From Ceratothoa steindachneri (lineage: Eukaryota; Arthropoda; Malacostraca; Isopoda; Cymothoidae), in contig OZ018318.1 of assembly GCA_963969495.1 (NCBI GenBank), forward strand, positions 99,207,357 to 99,271,356: a stretch of 64,000 nt of DNA, given 5' to 3'. The notes beneath the pieces were generated by a model. It ran no database searches. It saw nothing but the letters and a program-made list of their open reading frames with translations, and was not told where the DNA came from. The position numbers and the translations under genes were made by a program. Shown here piece after piece: positions 58,684 through 64,000 of the stretch. The stretch's first letter is position 1, and each line of letters begins with the position of its first letter.

Positions 58684-59097
58684 TGTATCTATTGGTTGGG
58701 AGGAAAGAGATAAAAGCCACGAGAATATGTATATATACAGTTATATATACATATATCCTCTAATGTACGTACGCGTTATTTACTGTGTACAAGTACGTTC
58801 ACTTCGTAAGAGTAATCCGTTGATTACGAGGTAAAGAGTGCGATTTACTACAGGGGCCGATAGCGTTTAATGGGTTTACCAAGTTGCAGTTTAATGGTAT
58901 ATTTAGAGTGGAAACCAAAATATAATTTTAATATGTCACTAGTTAACATATATATATACATACGGGAAATATAGGTAATGTAAATAAGGACAATTCTGAC
59001 AAAATATAGGTTAATTGGCAATCGGGTAACGTTAATTACTCGTTAATCAGCTTTTAAATGGGATACTATAAATCAGTTATACAGAGGGAATATTTAT

Positions 59098-59484
59098 ATG
59101 TCGGAAAGTGAGTTGATTAACGGGAGATACAAGCAAGGGTCGTTTTATCTTAATGAGGTTACCTCGAGGAAGGAGAATCCTTTAGCGAGTCGACGCGGGG
59201 AAATGGAGACGGACAATGGACGTGACTATCGGCCTTATATCCTGACGGTGACGAGGATGAATAGAGTAAGAACAGAAGACGAGTTTACGATCCTCCTTGA
59301 AGACGGACGATGGCATCTCTGTTCCAGAAAAATGCAACCTCCAAAAATCGAAACTCTGACGCGGGTCGGCGCGAAGTCAAACACAGGAAAAAACTGGAGA
59401 TCCTTGAGGGGGGAGGGTCCAGATGAGACGAGAGGAATCCCCGCCAATCCTTCGGGGACGAAAACGATTCGAGGCTTGCAATAA
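59098..59484 (+). CDS. 128-codon hypothetical open frame, left arm
   Basis: An uninterrupted frame beginning MSESELINGRYKQGSFYLNE and ending RGIPANPSGTKTIRGLQ. It is hydrophilic and rich in Arg, Glu and Gly, with no signal peptide, membrane segment or motif I recognise. DEFTILLEDGRWHLCSRKMQ looks like a small beta-rich segment but is not diagnostic. The opposite strand is also open across much of the same DNA, and a TATA-like CATATAAATACCCTGG lies on the minus strand near 59640, so the region may be an LTR read backwards rather than a gene. An identical copy is in the right arm. Confidence 0.3.
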   Translation: MSESELINGRYKQGSFYLNEVTSRKENPLASRRGEMETDNGRDYRPYILTVTRMNRVRTEDEFTILLEDGRWHLCSRKMQPPKIETLTRVGAKSNTGKNWRSLRGEGPDETRGIPANPSGTKTIRGLQ

Positions 59485-60097
59485 ACAGAGTAACGCTTCA
59501 TAAAAGAGATGGATCTGCCTAGTGAGATCCAACCTCGATGGTATAAGCGAATACCAGGGACTTGGGGAAACAAACACACGATCTGATTTGAAGGTTTGGG
59601 GTTCTTAAACTCAATCTGCAGATATTCAAAAACCCAGGGTATTTATATGACTGCCGTTTTTTTGTTTTCTCCTCGTTAGGAGACTTAGTCGACTGATTGA
59701 CCACTTCCCGTGGCCGGAGGGATTAGCGTTTGTCGCCTGACCCAAGTCTTAATGGCTTTAACGATGTAGGTGGAAAACTTTCAGCTAGCAACTTCCCGAC
59801 TACAGAGATTAGCGTTCCCTGGGCGGAGTAAAAGCTTTTAACACGCTCAACTTAATTAAGTGCACCTGTGAGGAGGCTGACAGATATTCAAATGCTTTCT
59901 TCTTTTTTTTCTCTTTTAGTTCAGAGGTTCCTCTACGTCGAGTTATACTTAGGAAACAGAGAGAGGGAAGGAATTCACGAAACAAATGAAGGGGGTATTT
60001 TTCTTGGCTTCCCTTTTCCTTTCAGTCAAGTATTAAATAAATAAGGTTCAATCATATTCTTGACTTTTTATACTTGCCCCATAATTTTGGCCAAGGT

Positions 60098-60100
<3 letters not shown>

Positions 60101-60193
<93 letters not shown>
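60101..60193. repeat. (TA)n(GA)n microsatellite, left of the palindrome centre
   Basis: TA at 60101-60144 then GA to 60193, with a further GA tract at 60211-60235. Confidence 0.97.
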
Positions 60194-60195
<2 letters not shown>

Positions 60196-60389
60196 TAAAG
60201 AATAGATGGATAGAGAGAGAGAGAGAGAGAAAGAGAGGAGGGTCCATGTGAGAACAGTATCTTACCTGGAGAGAACGCACCCTGCCTCCTATATAGGAGG
60301 CAGGGTGCGTTCTCTCCAGGTAAGATACTGTTCTCACATGGACCCTCCTCTCTTTCTCTCTCTCTCTCTCTCTATCCATCTATTCTTTA

Positions 60390-60495
<106 letters not shown>

Positions 60496-60639
60496 ACCTT
60501 GGCCAAAATTATGGGGCAAGTATAAAAAGTCAAGAATATGATTGAACCTTATTTATTTAATACTTGACTGAAAGGAAAAGGGAAGCCAAGAAAAATACCC
60601 CCTTCATTTGTTTCGTGAATTCCTTCCCTCTCTCTGTTT

Positions 60640-61500
60640 CCTAAGTATAACTCGACGTAGAGGAACCTCTGAACTAAAAGAGAAAAAAAAGAAGAAAGCA
60701 TTTGAATATCTGTCAGCCTCCTCACAGGTGCACTTAATTAAGTTGAGCGTGTTAAAAGCTTTTACTCCGCCCAGGGAACGCTAATCTCTGTAGTCGGGAA
60801 GTTGCTAGCTGAAAGTTTTCCACCTACATCGTTAAAGCCATTAAGACTTGGGTCAGGCGACAAACGCTAATCCCTCCGGCCACGGGAAGTGGTCAATCAG
60901 TCGACTAAGTCTCCTAACGAGGAGAAAACAAAAAAACGGCAGTCATATAAATACCCTGGGTTTTTGAATATCTGCAGATTGAGTTTAAGAACCCCAAACC
61001 TTCAAATCAGATCGTGTGTTTGTTTCCCCAAGTCCCTGGTATTCGCTTATACCATCGAGGTTGGATCTCACTAGGCAGATCCATCTCTTTTATGAAGCGT
61101 TACTCTGTTTATTGCAAGCCTCGAATCGTTTTCGTCCCCGAAGGATTGGCGGGGATTCCTCTCGTCTCATCTGGACCCTCCCCCCTCAAGGATCTCCAGT
61201 TTTTTCCTGTGTTTGACTTCGCGCCGACCCGCGTCAGAGTTTCGATTTTTGGAGGTTGCATTTTTCTGGAACAGAGATGCCATCGTCCGTCTTCAAGGAG
61301 GATCGTAAACTCGTCTTCTGTTCTTACTCTATTCATCCTCGTCACCGTCAGGATATAAGGCCGATAGTCACGTCCATTGTCCGTCTCCATTTCCCCGCGT
61401 CGACTCGCTAAAGGATTCTCCTTCCTCGAGGTAACCTCATTAAGATAAAACGACCCTTGCTTGTATCTCCCGTTAATCAACTCACTTTCCGACATATAAA
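60640..61500 (+). mobile_element. LTR-like promoter region in right arm (mirrored at 59090-59945)
   Basis: A GC-rich segment follows CATATAAATACCCTGGGTTT (60944-60963). Upstream are paired GGGAAGT and GCTAATC phrases duplicated within 100 bp: CGCTAATCTCTGTAGTCGGG (60779) and CGCTAATCCCTCCGGCCACG (60866), each followed by GGAAGT, so the promoter-proximal part contains a tandem duplication of ~87 bp. This resembles U3 enhancer repeats, but no internal retroelement genes are visible. Confidence 0.4.
61109..61495 (-). CDS. 128-codon hypothetical open frame, right arm copy
   Basis: Protein-identical mirror copy of 59098-59484. The same doubts apply. The plus strand here carries CATATAAATACCCTGG (60944-60959) followed by a leader-like region, consistent with an LTR-type promoter facing right. 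Confidence 0.3.
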   Translation of the reverse strand: MSESELINGRYKQGSFYLNEVTSRKENPLASRRGEMETDNGRDYRPYILTVTRMNRVRTEDEFTILLEDGRWHLCSRKMQPPKIETLTRVGAKSNTGKNWRSLRGEGPDETRGIPANPSGTKTIRGLQ

Positions 61501-61909
61501 TATTCCCTCTGTATAACTGATTTATAGTATCCCATTTAAAAGCTGATTAACGAGTAATTAACGTTACCCGATTGCCAATTAACCTATATTTTGTCAGAAT
61601 TGTCCTTATTTACATTACCTATATTTCCCGTATGTATATATATATGTTAACTAGTGACTTATTAAAATTATATTTTGGTTTCCACTCTAAATATACCATT
61701 AAACTGCAACTTGGTAAACCCATTAAACGCTATCGGCCCCTGTAGTAAATCGCACTCTTTACCTCGTAATCAACGGATTACTCTTACGAAGTGAACGTAC
61801 TTGTACACAGTAAATAACGCGTACGTACATTAGAGGATATATGTATATATAACTGTATATATACATATTCTCGTGGCTTTTATCTCTTTCCTCCCAACCA
61901 ATAGATACA

Positions 61910-61911
<2 letters not shown>

Positions 61912-61997
<86 letters not shown>
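61912..61997. repeat. (TA)n microsatellite, right arm
   Basis: Mirror of 58582-58677, shorter by about 7 units. Confidence 0.97.
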
Positions 61998-61998
<1 letters not shown>

Positions 61999-62179
61999 GT
62001 ATTGTCTTGGGAGATAACCTATTCCTCAACATTAACATAATACAAGTAAACATCTTTGCGTATATTTTATCAATAATTAATACTTGATGTGTACTCCGTT
62101 TGCTTTTAAACCCCCTTTTATGCGTTTTTGTATACTTTAGCCTATGTTGGGTCAGATGTTTCGCTCAATTTTCTGCCAC

Positions 62180-63200
62180 TCTTCAGGAATCTTTGGTTCT
62201 CTAGCAGCCACAAATGTGTAGACATAGGGCGCACGTTTTTATGGACCTAGATTTTTATGTGAAACCTGTGAGTCTATTCGGTCCCTTTGCATAACACATT
62301 AAGATGGTTTCAATCATTATGTTTGTCCTCATGCAATTCCAAATTTCAGGAATGTGACGAGAGACACGATCACCTTTCATGATCATCTCGAGCATATCAA
62401 CTGATAGTAATGTTTTAGACCAAAAGTATAGCCTATTTTGATGTCGATCAGGCATAAGGTAATTTATCATATACTCCAAAACAAGTAAGGGAAGGACTTA
62501 GTTGGCTTCCTTTTCAGCACAAATAAATAGCATCATCAGTAGGGATGGCTTAATCAGCATGTCTACCAGAGTGCTTTTAACTAGGCCACGTTGGAGTTCT
62601 TTGAGTACAATTCATAGGGGACGGAAGTGCTTTAGAGGTGTATTATAACTAGATAGGTGCTGCGTAACCCCATCCAAAATATATTTTATGACAGCTCAAT
62701 GCCTCCGTAGTTTACATAAAGTTTGAAAACGTCAGAAGAATTTCTTGTTCGAGGCAGATTTTCATCTATATGAGACTGTACTGCATCATCTGCTGATTTG
62801 TGATGCACTGATTTTTCTGCCAAGAATTGGGTTCTGCGAAGAGAATGATAACTGGCCTCTATGTCATGTCAATCGCTGATGGCGCCTTCCACCTTTACAA
62901 TGATTTTGATATCTAACGGATCGCCGCGCGTAATACAAATACTAACTATTGTTACTTAGAACGATTTTTAGTGTGGACGACTAGCAGTTCTACACAGTAC
63001 CATTCTCTTCATTGAGTTAGGATTCTTCTTGCTGAATTCACGCACATCACGAAAAAACAGATACTGCGTCTTGTCTTAATGTCAAATACGCGATTATCTG
63101 ATCGGTATTGGCGTTTTTGTTTAGTCGAATCATGGGTAATGTCTCTCTTGGGTCTTTTTGAGATGGGATTTAGAGTATTGTGAACACACAGTAATTGTAA
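62180..63200 (-). pseudogene. Right-arm copy of the protein-like relic
   Basis: Mirror image of 57380-58400; the 62479-62255 frame is identical at the protein level to 58100-58324. One 2-bp difference near 63150 is the only coding-side change seen. Confidence 0.4.
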
Positions 63201-64000
63201 GTGAAACTGTTCACAGATATTTTCAGATTAATATCTCTCAATTGGTAGTTATTCTCTGCAGTAGCTAATCTCTGCATTATACACAGATAATGGTTTTTTT
63301 AGACTACTTCACTGACAAACACAAACAAAGAAATATCTCATTTTTTTTAAACAACCAAGGTATGTTAAAGTAGATGATAAATATAGTATATATACAACAA
63401 TTGAAAGAAAACGATAAATCAATGTGGGGAAAATAATTAAAAAAAAGCAGAGGAGATACCCCCAAAATTAACAGTCAGCTTACACACAAACCCTCAAGTT
63501 TCTTAATCTATAAGACTTAATGATTCCAAATCCAATATAAAACATTGTGTCACTTTAAAGGCAAGGTTATCCCCAAATCTTGATTTAGTTACTAGCTTAA
63601 GAGCGATTTTTTTTTTTTGGGGGGGGGGCCAGAAGGACAGAATACCTTCATATTACCGTTCTTAACGGTAATACGATTCGGTTCATGAATTCTCTAAATA
63701 CAAACTAGAAATTCCTCTAAGTTACCAAAACAGTCAAATTCAGCCCGACGGGATATATCTGAAATATGGGCAAAGTCCTCGAAAGGAAAATAAGGTTTTA
63801 TAAGCATCATAAATTGATTTATCGCTACTTATGGGGCTCTTAAATGGAAAAGGAAGTATATCATGGAAGCTGATTGATTAGCGATACACTAGGCATTAAT
63901 TGCATTTTTTTGCTTCTATTTTCTGGTGCAATTTATTGGAGATAAGAAAAAATATTATTCATTGATGAAAAGGTTTGAAATGCAGCAAATATTTGAATAC

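Overview
This is a repeat-dense animal (invertebrate metazoan) nuclear window. I find no convincing single-copy host gene, rRNA or functional tRNA. The evidence is low coding density, many (TA)n, (GA)n and (AAT)n microsatellites, and a mixture of animal-type transposons: a CR1-like LINE with an esterase ORF1, other non-LTR elements, Penelope-like elements (PLEs) with GIY-YIG endonucleases, mariner and Tc1 elements, two hAT elements, a BEL/Pao remnant and a tRNA-derived SINE. The species cannot be fixed from sequence alone; an arthropod or a lophotrochozoan would both fit.

Layout. 1-2 kb: a degenerate two-part higher-order repeat of about 300 bp, then a clean 3 x 221-bp tandem array. 2-3 kb: a LINE fragment. 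4.2-5.5 kb: a Tc1 element with both terminal inverted repeats (TIRs) and flanking TA dinucleotides. 6.7-10.9 kb: a nearly full-length minus-strand CR1-like LINE (PHD-like finger, coiled coil, SGNH esterase, APE endonuclease, RT), broken by only a few indels. 12.1-13.6 kb: an internally deleted RT relic and a fold-back inverted repeat. 14.1-17.6 kb: a decayed hAT element split by a probable solo LTR. 19.4-23 kb: a second copy of the 2-kb LINE family, followed by a complete but inactive mariner. 24-31.8 kb: two more mariner-superfamily relics, an LTR-like block, a SINE and a minus-strand PLE. 32.4-34 kb: a decayed copy of a protein family that appears to be multi-copy. 35-38.9 kb: an LTR-like block, a second Tc1 copy and a BEL/Pao pol relic. 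39.1-42.3 kb: a PLE bracketed by inverted copies of one terminal sequence and followed by about 350 bp of (TA)n. 42.6-47.1 kb: LTR-like DNA, a PLE scrap and a LINE relic with endonuclease and RNase H but no RT. 50.5-54.8 kb: the C-terminus of a second hAT element, an LTR-like leader, and two PLE copies joined head to head. 56.6-64 kb: a giant palindrome with almost no spacer, whose arms (about 3.7 kb each, nearly identical) run to the window edge.

Nothing here works together as an operon or pathway. The interplay is between mobile elements: nesting, head-to-head insertion, and PLE or transposon ends lying against TA microsatellites. The most unusual structures are the 7.4-kb palindrome, the PLE terminal architecture with hammerhead-ribozyme-like modules, and the fold-back repeat at 12.5-13.6 kb. 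The palindrome could be a real recent inverted duplication or a fold-back sequencing/assembly artefact; the sequence alone does not decide.
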